From contig JBAKBP010006558.1 in the NCBI GenBank assembly GCA_037953745.1, forward strand, positions 1 through 64,000: DNA of 64,000 bases. The letters run 5' to 3'. This document shows, piece by piece, positions 22,734 through 33,362 of this stretch (positions within the stretch are counted from its first letter, which is position 1; every line of letters starts with the position of its first letter). The translations under genes and the position numbers were made by a program. Under the pieces are notes generated by a model, which searched no databases, was not told the DNA's origin, and saw only the letters and a list, made by a program, of their open reading frames with translations. The DNA comes from Lithodes maja (lineage: Eukaryota; Arthropoda; Malacostraca; Decapoda; Lithodidae).

Positions 22734-22765
22734 ACAGGACAACACGAGCGCTGCTCAATTCCTGT
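22734..22765 (+). promoter_or_regulatory. 3' terminal hairpin of LINE C
   Basis: ACAGGA (22734-22739) pairs with TCCTGT (22760-22765); the inner GAGC/GCTC helix closes a three-base loop. The outer helix equals that of B and differs by compensating changes from that of A. Confidence 0.62.
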
Positions 22766-22790
22766 AAACTACAAATAGGCAAATAGGTAA

Positions 22791-22792
<2 letters not shown>

Positions 22793-22844
<52 letters not shown>
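22793..22844. repeat. (AC)26 microsatellite tail of LINE C
   Basis: About 26 perfect AC units directly between the family C tail repeats and the 5'-truncated family A copy A4. Shorter AC runs occupy the same place at every other LINE-LINE junction. Confidence 0.95.
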
Positions 22845-22847
<3 letters not shown>

Positions 22848-25322
22848 GGATGAAATAGTCATGTGTGGGGACTTTAACTGCAAGGAAGTGAATTGGGAAG
22901 AACTTGAACCCGGAACAGGGGAGGAAAGTTGGGGCTATGAATTTTTAAGTATGGCCATGGAAAATTCTATATACCAACATGTAAAAGAGTCAACAAGAGT
23001 AAGGGGAAGTGATCAACCAGCTAGATTGGACCTTCTATTCACAAGAAGGGAGGAGGAGGTTCAAAGTATTCAGTACCTATGCCCACTAGGAAAAAGCGAC
23101 CATGCAGTTCTAGACATAGACCTACTATTGAAGCATAATCTACCCAAGGAAAGGGAAAAGCACAAGGAAAATCACTGGATGTATTCCAGAACCGATTTCG
23201 CAGGACTACGGGATTTTTTCAAGTCACAAAATTGGGATCAGGTGTTATCTGAAAGTGAGGTAGACAAAAAACTCAAGGCATTCATGGAGATCTATGATAC
23301 TGGTAAAAAAACTTTTGTCCCAAAGTACATTAATAACAGGAAAAAAGGAAATCGCAAAGAATGGTTTAACCGCGAATGTAGGCAAGCACAGGAAGCAAAA
23401 AACAAAGCCTGGAAAAAGATGAGAAACTGGGATTCGGAAGATAACAGGCAAAAGTATAAAGAGGAGAGAAACAAATACACAGAAATGAGGAGGAGGTCAG
23501 AGGCAAACCATGAGAAAGGGATAGTGGAGAACTATGAAAAGAATCCAAAAATGTTTTTCAAGTTTGTAAACGGCAAACGCAAGATAAAAGCCACAATCGT
23601 AAAGATTGAAAGTGGATACAGAATCATAGAAGAGGATACAGAAATTGTGGAAGAACTAAATAGAAATTTTGCATCAGTATTTACAAAAGAAGGAGAATTC
23701 ATTGCACCAGAAACCAATGAGATAGGTACAGAGGAAATGCCGGAAGTCACATTTAACAGAGCAGAGCTCATAGACAAAATGAGTAAGGTGGATCCAAACA
23801 AAGCCGCCGGACCGGACGGAGTATCAGGCTGGATTATTAAAGAAAATGCCAAGGAACTGAGTATACCGTTATATGATATAATGACCAAATCATTGGACAC
23901 AGGGATAGTACCTACAGAATGGAAAAGAGCAAACATTATTCCTATATTTAAGGGAGGAAGCAGAGATAAACCACTGAACTATAGACCTGTATCACTATTG
24001 AGTATCCTCATGAAGATTCTGGAAGGATTAATAAGGGACAAATGGGTGAACTACCTGGAATCCAAAAGATTAATTACTGACCGACAATTTGGATTCAGAG
24101 GAGGCAGATCATGTGTAAGCAACTTGTTGAGTTTTTACTCTAGAGTAATAGACACAGTGGACCAGAGGGAAGGATGGGTAGACTGTGCCTACCTAGACTT
24201 TAAAAAGGCATTTGACAAAGTTCCACACAAGAGATTACTGTGGAAATTAAAACATAAGGGAAAAGTAGGAGACCAACTGCTGAAATGGATGGAGAGCTAC
24301 CTTAGCGGAAGACAGATGAGAACAACAGTAAGGGGGAAATCGTCAAACTGGACTCAAATTACGAGTGGAGTACCACAAGGATCTGTCCTAGCCCCAATCA
24401 TGTTTCTAATATTTGTAAATGACTTACCTGAGGGACTAACAAGCTACATGAGCATGTTTGCGGACGATGCTAAGCTGCTTAAAACGATCAGAACCCAGGA
24501 GGATTGCCTTGAACTCCAAGCAGATTTGCAAAAGATCCATGAATGGAGCATCAAATGGAATATGGAGTTCAATGCAGGGAAATGTAAGACTCTAGAAATG
24601 GGTAAAAGCAAGTACAGACCTAGGAAACGAAGTGATTCCCAAAGCAGAAAAAGACTTGGGGATAGAATTTAAGGATAACATGTCTCCAGAAAGCCACGTA
24701 AATAAGATAGTGAGAGAATCACTAGCACTATTGGCAAATATCAGGATGTCTTTCAATGATCTTAATGAAAACACCATGAAACAAATAATAACGGCAATAA
24801 TAAGACCCAGGATGGAATATGCATCTGTAGTGTGGTCCCCTTACAGGCTTACATGAAGAAACATATCCACAAAATTGAGAGGGTACAGAGAGTAGCTACG
24901 AGGATGATCCCAGGTTTGGAAAATTTGGAGTACCAAGAGAGGCTCGAGAGATTGAACCTACCTACACTGGAACAGAGAAGGAAACGAGGACAGCAAATTC
25001 AGATATACAAATGTGTTAGAGGTATTGACAAAATCGACCAAGAAAACTTCATAGAGAGGGATGGAGGTGAGAGAACAAGAGGTCACAGCTACAAACTGAA
25101 AGTGCCTAATAGTAAATCTGATCTGAAAAGTAAAAGATTTCCTACCAACTCGATTAGTGGGTGGAACAAATTGCCAGCCGAAGTAGTGTCTGCACCATCA
25201 GTGCATAGTTTCAAAGCACGGTATGACAAACATATCTTAGGAGGCGGGAATTAACGAGCATGCTCACTTCCGCAAATACAACTAGTGTAAGTACAACTAG
25301 TGTAAGTACACACACACACACA
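22845..25322 (+). mobile_element. LINE family A, 5'-truncated copy A4
   Basis: Starts in the endonuclease (AAAGGATGAAATAGTC) right after the AC run of family C and ends with hairpin, two 15-bp units and an AC run. Up to about 24240 it is essentially identical to A1; from about 24368 onward it shares variants with A5 at 60300-61256 instead, so it looks mosaic. Confidence 0.87.
22861..25254 (+). pseudogene. LINE A ORF2 fragment, deletions
   Basis: Open from the EN motif CGDFNCKEVNW (ATG 22861) through RT to about 24672, with FADD intact near 24460. A 17-bp deletion at about 24621, between two CTAG repeats, removes the DYKLGNE region and shifts the frame. A 6-bp deletion follows near 24650, and a short insertion near 24840 (TTACAGG) breaks the C-terminal part. 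The last piece runs to 25254. Confidence 0.84.
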
Positions 25323-25382
25323 ATTACCCACACAAGAGGCAAGATATTTAAATCTAGCTACAAGAGGAAATAGGTGGGGAAG

Positions 25383-26312
25383 ATGGTTAATGAAGGTGAC
25401 GAGGGGGCTGAGGAAGAGAGGGGTGATACAGGCGGGAGTGACGAATCGGAGGGAGAGCCGGATTTTCCCGGTTTCCAGATAACATGGACGGCAGAGGAAA
25501 CTGGAAAATTTTGCTACATGCTATTGAACAAAATCAAGAACTTGGAGGACCGAGTGACCGGCTTGGAGACAGTTAAGAAGGAAATTGTTACAGAGAATGG
25601 TGAGTTGAAGAACAGGTTGGAGTTAGTGGAGAGAGAAAAGGCAGAGATAATGACTAGGCTAGACACCAGTATCTCGGAAGGTAAAAATGCTTGGGGCATG
25701 ACTAGAGACCAAGTGGTAAAAGATTTAGACAGTGTAAGGACGGCAAACAGTGACGAATTCAGGAAGATAATGGATGAACAGAAACAGCAAGATGTTAGGA
25801 TAAAGGACCAGGTAAAAAGAATGGTTAAGCAAGGCATCCACGAAAACTCTCAGGCCATCCAGGAAGAAAGTCGTAGGCCTAACTGCCTCATAATATCAGG
25901 GGTGGAAGAAAAGGAGGAACTAGACTGGACAAAAAGAAGAGAGAAGGATGAAGGTCGCATCAACAAGATTCTGGAATCTATTAAGGATGAGGAGGACAAC
26001 TGGAAGGAGGAAATATCAGACATGTTTAGGCTGGGAAAATAGACAAAGGAATACAATAGACTGGTAAAAATCGAATTTAAGTCAAGGACATGTGATGAAA
26101 TCATGGCAGTAGCAGCTAGGCTAAAAGAGTTAGATGGTATGGACAAAATCTACATCAGGCGTGACATACCAGAAGAAGAGAGAAAGAAGGAGGCTGAACT
26201 AAGGAAAACCGCCAAAGAGGAAAATAGCAAGAGGACAGAACAAGAAAAGAATAAGTTTTTTTACGGAGTGAGAAAAGGGAAGATTATGAAACTTCCGGTA
26301 AAGAGAAACTAA
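25383..26312 (+). pseudogene. LINE A ORF1 (copy A5), nonsense mutation
   Basis: Same protein as A3 ORF1 from ATG 25383. A TAT codon in RLGKYTKE has become TAG (26040-26042), cutting the product after the RRM-like region. Past the stop the frame resumes to 26312 with the CTD-like IYIRRDIPEEERKKEAELR and the same terminal MKLPVKRN. Confidence 0.83.
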
Positions 26313-26592
26313 AAGAAAAAGAGGGTAGGGTACAGACCGCCGCAGATAAGGCACTTGAATCAGGAAAAGGGGGACTGGAAAGTATAAGGATTCTATATAG
26401 CAATGTCGATGGGCTAATCTCTAAGAAATTAGAACTGTCAGACTTACTCAATACTAAGAAACCAGAAATAGTATGGTATGTCTCACTGAGACAAAACTAA
26501 GAGAGGAACTTGATATAAATCTGCTAGGATGGTCTGAATTGGGAGGTTTGACGTACCTCCCAACCTACCAAATAGGAAAACCTACTATTTGG

Positions 26593-26884
26593 TAGTAGTC
26601 TTGGAAAATCCAACGTCAAGGCTATTAACCTAATTGCAATGACGACTTGTCTATTTTGACTGCTATGTCGTCATTCCAACCGCGGTTAAAAAGAAAACGT
26701 CTAGAGTCTACTCCTTATCTTGCTCTAGGAGACGTACATTAACCAAAACTACCACCGAAGGTGAAAAAAGCATAGAAGAGAAGAAAAAGGGGTTTACCTT
26801 AGTTACCGCTTAAGGCCCATCCCGTGTTCCGTCATGTGCAGATCCCTGTCGAACGTGCGCATGAGCGACCCTCTCTTGTCATCA
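26593..26884. repeat. DIRS-1w terminal inverted repeat, left copy
   Basis: From TAGTAGTCTTGG to CTCTCTTGTCAT. It is an almost perfect reverse complement of 34573-35465 once the RTE insertion at 34704-35296 is removed. In element orientation this is the downstream terminus. Confidence 0.88.
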
Positions 26885-26943
26885 CATCTCACGTCAGCAG
26901 AAGAACGCGGATGGGCAGGGGTCCGGCGTGAGGGAGGGTATTA

Positions 26944-27056
26944 TGTACGTTGGATTTTCCAAGACTACTACCAAATAGTAGGTTTTCCTATTTGGTAGGT
27001 TGGGAGGTACGTCAAACCTCCCAATTTGTTAGTAGTCTTGGCAAATCCAACGTCAA
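26944..27056. repeat. DIRS-1w internal complementary region
   Basis: The first ~80 bp are the reverse complement of the element's left end (26537-26616) and the last ~35 bp the reverse complement of its right end (35437-35472). They are joined at CCCAATTTGTT, where the two matches overlap by ATT. In DIRS elements this region is the template thought to guide circularisation of the linear cDNA. Confidence 0.85.
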
Positions 27057-27253
27057 GGCTGCATAACAAATAGGAGGAGGACATCCAAGCCCAACCTACC
27101 AAAAAAAACAATGCATAAAACAAAATTATGAATGACAAAGACACAATTTAAACAAGAGAGTTTAATAAAAGAGTGAAAAACTGAGGAGTAGCTAAAAAGA
27201 ACAGTTTTAACACATGCCCGTCATTCATAGTAATGCAAAAACATAGACTTGTC

Positions 27254-28813
27254 TTAAACCAAAAAGGTACTGTACCCAAAATCCCTTTTCTTCCAAAACC
27301 AACAAAAACACTGAACACAAGAACAAAACACAATTTTCGATGTGGCAAAAACACTTATGTATTGGAACAATACATAATCCCAAACTTGCAATCCAGTGTT
27401 GCAAACCCGTACACCCCCCCCCCCCTCTTTTGTCAAATAAAACAAAGGAAAAGAACGAGGGACAAGGGGGGAAGACCAGGGATCTTCACCAGAGCACCAG
27501 GAAACACGACCCCCGAGAGCAATCACCGGCCGAGGGGGTCGAACACTGGACACGGAGAGGTAGGAGGAGATGAAGGAATTGATAGAAGACCACAAAACCG
27601 CTGAGGCGATGGCAGGTAAGGATCGACGTGGCAGGAACCGGAAGGAGGCAGCAAAGGATCTGACACCGTGCGCAGAACCCCTACAAACAGGGTGACGGGC
27701 ACGAACGGTCCGACAAACGTGGCTGCCCATCCGCACCTGCGAGAGCCTCCCACCTGTCCGAGGAGACACCCACACAGCAAGACCCGAAGGCGGCGCCACA
27801 GACGCAACAGAGGAGTGCAAGGCTGACACCGGGCACAACACATGGCGAGGATGCCCACGCCGTAAAGCCTGGAAAACGGGGGCCTCCCTCCCATGCGTGG
27901 TAACAAAAGGAGGGGAGGAGGCGAACGAGACGCCATGCAAGGACGGGGAGAATCGCACACAGTCCCGGGGCCGTGACAATGCCGCTAGTGCAGACACCCG
28001 ATCCCCAGTGGCCAGAGCGACAAGGAAGAGTGGACGCCCGAGCAACGGAACCGTCGTAGCGGCCCTTGTATACGTGGGTGAAGCCAGAAGGACCAGAGCC
28101 CGCCCCAGATCCCACTGTGGAGGGACCTGGCGCGGAGGCGGTCGATCCCGGAAGGCAGCCGGCAGGAAGGAATCCAGCTCCTGCGGCGGAACGACCAGCC
28201 CAGCGACGGACCCAAAGACCCCCCGGACGGCAGACAAGCGGGTACGTATAGCGTCGACTTGAAAGCGACGTGTACGGAAGAGGTGAAACAAGGAGCGTAG
28301 GACGAGGGAAGGAGAGCCAACCGGCAGGCGAGTGTCATGTAGCCACCTAGGAAAAGACCTCCAGCGGGACCCGTAAGTCCCCCATGGAGAAGACGGCCAG
28401 TAACGCTGCAGGAAGTCAGTCAGGGCCCGGCCGGGGACCGGGAGCCACCGTGCCTCATGAACAAGCACGATGCGAAGGCCAACGAGGTCCGCAGGTCCCC
28501 AACCTAGCTCAAGTGGAAGCCGGAGACAGGTAGAGGGACCGGACTCGGGCACCACCGCGGCAACCGGGCGTACCAAGCCCGTGCCGGCCACAGAGGCGCG
28601 AGGAGCCAGACGCAGCCGCGGTACAGCCGCAGCCTCGCGAGGACTGGGCACATCAACAGCGCGTCTGGTGGCGGAAAGATGTATATTGACCGCCACCTGT
28701 ACCAGGCTACCATGAAAGCGCCCGGACCCCCCCCGGAGTGCGAGGCCGGAAGGAGAGGGCCAGAGGCAACTGGCGCGGCACCCCCGATGCGAACAAGGCG
28801 ACCTCCGGAACAC
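27254..28813 (-). CDS. DIRS-1w tyrosine recombinase
   Basis: A 519-codon open frame; the true start is uncertain and the N-terminal part overlaps the RNase H frame. The recombinase core shows the box I Arg in ALATGDRVSALAAL (about 27985-28020), the His-x-x-Arg motif in SAHGVRSFAAS (about 27655-27685) and the nucleophile Tyr in SSYLSVSS (about 27553). These align with the corresponding motifs of DIRS-2w (ATGNRVSELAAM, GHDLRKWAAS, SRYLSVAL). The enzyme would integrate the circular cDNA by strand exchange at a short core. The stretch past the tyrosine motif is probably non-coding readthrough. All catalytic residues persist although RT is destroyed. Confidence 0.75.
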   Translation of the reverse strand: MFRRSPCSHRGCRASCLWPSPSGLALRGGSGRFHGSLVQVAVNIHLSATRRAVDVPSPREAAAVPRLRLAPRASVAGTGLVRPVAAVVPESGPSTCLRLPLELGWGPADLVGLRIVLVHEARWLPVPGRALTDFLQRYWPSSPWGTYGSRWRSFPRWLHDTRLPVGSPSLVLRSLFHLFRTRRFQVDAIRTRLSAVRGVFGSVAGLVVPPQELDSFLPAAFRDRPPPRQVPPQWDLGRALVLLASPTYTRAATTVPLLGRPLFLVALATGDRVSALAALSRPRDCVRFSPSLHGVSFASSPPFVTTHGREAPVFQALRRGHPRHVLCPVSALHSSVASVAPPSGLAVWVSPRTGGRLSQVRMGSHVCRTVRARHPVCRGSAHGVRSFAASFRFLPRRSLPAIASAVLWSSINSFISSYLSVSSVRPPRPVIALGGRVSWCSGEDPWSSPLVPRSFPLFYLTKEGGGGVRVCNTGLQVWDYVLFQYISVFATSKIVFCSCVQCFCWFWKKRDFGYSTFLV

Positions 28814-29778
28814 CTCAGGAAGCCGCGAGGTCGGCGAACACAGTCCGTTGCATCGCCCATTCTACAAGAACGCCCTGCCCTCTCGACAGGGCGGCCCCCC
28901 ACAGGGTGGCAGGCCCGGGCAGGGAGGAGGCATGCAAGGAGAAGGGGTGCCGGTCCGCGAGGAAGAACAACTCCACCGAGACCCCCAATAGAGTCAACGA
29001 CCTGGAGGACCCCCGCATTAGGAAACAGTGGACAGCTGTCTGAGTGTCCAACCCGAAGGCCACCGACTTACCCCGAAGGGCCAGCGCATGGTCCCGCAGG
29101 AAGAACAAAGGAACCAACAGTCCGAGGGCATAGACGGGGAAGTGGAGGGAGACCGACCCATCTGCCGGGAAGTGGACGTCCCAGGTTCGATCGGGAACCT
29201 CACCCAACCTCGCTCGACGTATCTGTGTCTACCCAGACCGTCGGCGGGGGGGGCGGACCAGGGCACAGCCGCAGAGAGCGCGCCCCGAGCAACCCAGCGA
29301 CCGAAGCGTCTGCGAACGGTACGCGGGAGCGGCAGGAGCCGATCCATAGGGGCAACGGAAACACCGCGGTGCCCATGAGGAGCAGGCGGCGTAGCCAGAG
29401 GCTCCTAAGGAAAGGGGCAGAGCGGCCCAATGCAGCGAACCCACGAACGAGTCCCAGAGCCACCCCGGGAGGGAGACCGAGTGCAACACGGCGAAGACCT
29501 TCCACGTTGTGTGTGTGTAAGTGTGAGAGTCCGAGTGTAGAGGGTGAGACAGTGAAGCACGGGAACGAGATGGCTTCAGAGATGGGGTCGTTTCGGGCCA
29601 TGAGTGAGCACCGTGCCTCATGTGAAGGCAAGATGGCAGGTGCTCGTTGTACTCTACGTGCTTCACATGTCTCACTCCCTAGACTGGAACAAGACCTCAC
29701 GGGCTTCACTGTTCATTGTAAAGCAGTGAATGTTAAGGCTCTCAGCCTATGCCCGAGAGGAAGTAAGTTGGAATATAG

Positions 29779-29814
<36 letters not shown>

Positions 29815-30623
29815 AACGAAGGTGCACCGCCGCCGGCAGACCCCGGGTCACCGTAGCGCCGGACAAAACCCATGCGAGACCGACCCATGGCACGACACGC
29901 GACGGGGTCAAGCATGACTTGGGAACATCGAAGGGGAACCCTAACCGTGCGACGTGGCGAACGACTGTGAGGGCGTCGCCTACGCACAGTCCTAGGGCTT
30001 CGGAAACTACCAACCAATCGGCCAAGGAAAACAGGATCTGGAGCCCGCTCCTGAGGAGTGGACCCAGAGCCCGCCCCACCAGTGCGGAGAAGATCCGCGG
30101 CGCGATGTGGAGACCGAAGGGAAGGCCGTCGAACAGGAACACACGATCGGAAGTCCGAACGGCCAAGAATCGCTGGAAGCGAGGATGGAGAGGAACTAGC
30201 CAAGACGCATCCTGGAGGGCCAGCGACACTACCCACGACAGAGGGCGCACCCACGACAGAGGGCGCAGGGCCAGGCGTACCAGGGGTACCGGCAGCATCC
30301 GAAACCGTGTGTGCACGATGTGCCCGTTGAGGGCCGACAGACCCACCACCGGTCGCATCGCGTCGCAGTTCGTCTACGGTACCAGAAAGACACGGGAGAG
30401 GAAAACCGGGTGACCGGCGGTCAACTCCCTCGACGCTACCCAGCTCGGGCATGGAAGTGAACACGTGGGCCACCCCTGAAGAGATGGGCCGGCGTCGGTG
30501 ACAAGAGCGGAGAGGGGGTCTGGACGTCCACCTCCAGGTGAGACCCCTCCGCGCAACCCGCCGCCCCCAACGTCCCTCGCGGCCACCGAGGGGCGCAAGG
30601 GCGAAAACAACCCGAGGGAGCAC
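28504..30623 (-). pseudogene. DIRS-1w reverse transcriptase/RNase H, broken
   Basis: Fragments in shifting frames align in order with the DIRS-2w protein. RT starts at ARRGLTWRW (about 30600), continues through FQRFLAV and LPFGLHIAPRIFSAL, and has FSLADWLVV where the active YLDDWLVV should be, so the catalytic Asp pair is damaged. A poly(A) retroposon interrupts it at 29500-29813. RNase H follows (SFVGSLHW, PPPTVWVDTD, ALRGKSVAF), then WRSIYIFPPPDALLMC and YRGC. The tail after YRG also resembles DIRS-2w in this frame (APLW, WCPSPVPLPV). Confidence 0.8.
29500..29813 (+). mobile_element. Poly(A)-tailed retroposon in DIRS-1w RT
   Basis: About 280 bp of sequence unrelated to the DIRS element, followed by 35 A (29779-29813), splitting the RT frame between VHLR and TWKVFAVL. 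It lies antisense to the DIRS genes. I do not recognise the body; it could be a processed mRNA copy or a SINE. AATATA just before the A run could be a weak polyadenylation signal. The left boundary is placed by loss of DIRS similarity and is approximate; no clear target duplication was found. Confidence 0.6.
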
Positions 30624-30699
30624 CCGAGAGGAGGGGAGCGACCCGGTCGGCCAGGCGAGAAGGAGAACAAGGAGGCCGACCCAGAGAACCTACACATTG

Positions 30700-33362
30700 T
30701 GTTGACGTGGAGGTACCCCCGGTACGGGCCGTGCGGGCATGAGCGCCACGTTGACCTCCTCTACCCCCCCCCCCCCCCCAACCTCGTCGAAAAGGGCGGG
30801 CCACCCCAACCCCTGGCCGTCGCGGGGCTGACCCCGTCGAAGGGCGGCCGGACAGCCCCGACACGGCGGGGATGAAAGGGGGCAAGAACAGAAGTGCGAG
30901 GCGGAACAGACGCACTTGCCTGCAACGTCCCAGTCCTGCGCCCGTGCAAGGCGGCAGCACTTGCAGCAGGACCCCAAAGAGGACCGGCAGAAGGACGGGA
31001 CTGAGATGACCCCGCCGCGCGACACAGCGCGTCGGTGTGTGTCTTAAGCAGGGTCCGTAACGACACAGTGCGTCGTCGCGTGTCGGTAGCAGGGGCCGCC
31101 GACAGAGAAGCGTAGCATGCCCAAGCATCCTGCTCAAAAAAACCCGACGTATATAGCGCAGAGTACAACAAACCCTGACGAATATCCAAGGGGGCCGGCC
31201 GGCAGAACGAGGACCGTACCGTCGGGCGGAGGCTGAGTTGCCGCGCACAAAACCGCCTTCAGCTCGGGAACCAAAGACACCGCGAGCCGAAGGTGGATCC
31301 GCTGAACGCGGTCCATACCCTCGCGAAGGTCGCCTGGCGCAGACGCCTCGATAAGCCGCAGGTGGTGAACAGACGTCCGGAGGGAACCTAAAGACAAGAC
31401 AAAAGTCCGTCACCCTCTGTCGCAAGGGAAAATCCTTGGCGACAGAGGGCTGATCCGGGTGAGAGAAGAACGGGGTAGCAATAGAACAAAGTTCAAGAAC
31501 GGGCGCGCTTATCCAGGACCAGAACGCGCCGTCCAACCCGCCGACAGACACAAGAGGAGGCAAAAGCAGTGATGACTCCGGGGGAGGGACGGAAGGAGAG
31601 CCGTCGACGGATCGGTCGGGGAAGTCGAAGGCCTCAGCAAACCAGGCCTCCAATGGGAGAGGGAGACCGAGCAGGATGGCTAAGCCAGGCGTACCGGCGT
31701 CGCACAAACCTGTCCCATAGGAGGACAGACCCGGCAACACAGCCAGGGACTGAACAGCCGGAAGGATGTCAGGGCGGCCGAAGTCTGACCAGAGCGTAGG
31801 CCTGCAGAAGGGAGGGGGACCGGAGCAGGGGTAGGTAGGGTGAGGCGCGGAGGGTGTGTCACCGCCAAGAAGCGCGAGAAGAGGGAGTCTTGCATCGACT
31901 CCAAGCGCCCGTCGATGCGTGACACAACCCAGCCCTGCATAGCCGACAATCGATCCGAGAGAGGCGACCCCCCCAAAGATTGGTCGGCCCGCAGGGGCGA
32001 GCGTGAGCGGTAGCGAGACCCACGACACGAACCAGCAGCGTCGCGGCCCAAGGAAGGCGAGCGACGACGGTTGTGTCGCCGGTGAGGGACTCGTCCCCGA
32101 TCACGAACGGCCGAGGGGGAAACAGCACCATCCCCCTCTTCCAGCGACACGTCAGCTCCTGAGAAAGGGGACCCCGAAACCTCGCGAAACCCCACCGAGG
32201 CAAGAGGAGGGGTACCCCCCTGGCGAGACGGTAAGTGAAGGTCAGGAAGAGAAGAATGAGGAGGAGCAGGACGACGGGAGTGGGAAGGCTGGCCGGGTGA
32301 AAGGAGGCCAGAAGGAGCCGCGGGGGGAAACAGAGCAAGGATCCCCGGGGCTGAGATAACAGGGCGGCCCGACACCGAGGCGGAGGAGGGAGGGACCTCC
32401 ACCGTGGGACGAGACCGTGAAGGAAGAATAGGCACTGAAGCAGGTGAAGTAGAAGCAACGACATCCAGGCGGACCCTCCTGGACAGTGTAGGAGGGAGCA
32501 GAGGGCCAGCTACAGCATGAACAACCGCGCGCGGAGAGGACAACGTAAGAGGAAGTCGTCTGGGCTGGGGAAGCGGGCGGAAGGGAGTAGAGCCCCTATC
32601 CGTAGAGGCCAGGGGAGGGCGCACAGGGGCAGAGCCGCTAACCCCGGCCTCAGGGCGAGAACCATGACGAGGGCGATGGGCGTCGTCAAGGCGATCAGGA
32701 GGACGACGAGGGGCAGTAGAGGACGGAACACGAGGCGAGCGAGAGTGTGGACGGAGCCGGGGAACCCCCCGACGATGTGACGACCGGCTGCGGGACCCAC
32801 GGGAGAGGGCCCGAGCAGGGAGAGGGCCAGGTGAACGGCCTTCAGTCGGGTCAGGGATACCCAGGGCGACGCGGATCCGGTCGGCAACAAAGGCCGGGGA
32901 ACGGTGGCCCACAGTCCTAATGTGGCGGGAGACCATCGTCCACACCGACGGAAGGGAAGCAGAGGCCACAGCCGCCGCCGAGGAACCAGGGCTATGGTGC
33001 ACCACATCCACCAGGGCCAGACACGGGCCACACAGAGCAGGGAGGTAGGCCGTAGAGGACACACAGTGCGAGTGGCGCAAGCAAGACTTGTGGCTCACCA
33101 AGCACGGGGAGCTACAACCATGGCGAAAGCAAGGCAGCCTACCTGCACTGGAAGAACACACACCATAATCAGCACGTCGAAGGAGTAAGTGGAGAGAATG
33201 TCCAAGAAGAACCAGGGAAGGAGCATGGGGAAACAGGAACACATATGCAAACAGGGATCCGTACTCACCCCAAACCGGGAGCACAGAGGTAGGTGAGTAG
33301 GGCGGGCGAGGTGGAAGAGCACTAGCTGAACCAGCAAAGATGGAGAAAGTGTTAACCACCAC
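30700..33362 (-). pseudogene. DIRS-1w gag-like protein, frameshifted
   Basis: Open from about 33362 to 31680, with continuation in a second frame to about 30700. The N-terminal part is rich in Cys and His (CLRHSHC, LCGPC), resembling the DIRS-2w gag N terminus. The middle is Pro/Ser/Arg-rich with many SR dipeptides, then SRIDGRLESMQDSLFSRFL aligns with the QEINGLLTHALSKFF region of DIRS-2w. GGLDGAFWSW in the second frame matches GPWVDWEI. No ATG precedes the Cys/His region in this frame, so the start is lost or supplied by splicing. Confidence 0.65.

Larger units (their letters stand above)
18842..22844 (+). mobile_element. LINE family C, 5'-truncated copy
   Basis: A third, diverged family of the same lineage. 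It starts inside ORF1 at the tail of B2 and runs to its own 3' end: hairpin 22734-22765, a tail of AAATAGGC/AAATAGGT units and the longest AC run in the window. Coding regions carry several lesions, so this copy is older than the A and B copies. Confidence 0.87.

Noticed and set aside
22793..22844. Telomeric or centromeric satellite
   Set aside because: Plain AC dinucleotide run at a LINE tail; no TTAGG telomere repeats anywhere in the window.
1..25322. Array explained solely by segmental tandem duplication
   Set aside because: The order A, A(trunc), B, B(trunc), A, B, C, A(trunc), A has different 5' truncation points and three families; duplication could account at most for the repeated A-B pair.
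28679..29917. 412-codon open frame on the plus strand
   Set aside because: Antisense to the DIRS-1w RNase H/recombinase; open because the region is GC-rich and stop codons are rare. It runs through the poly(A) tract and has no recognisable domain.
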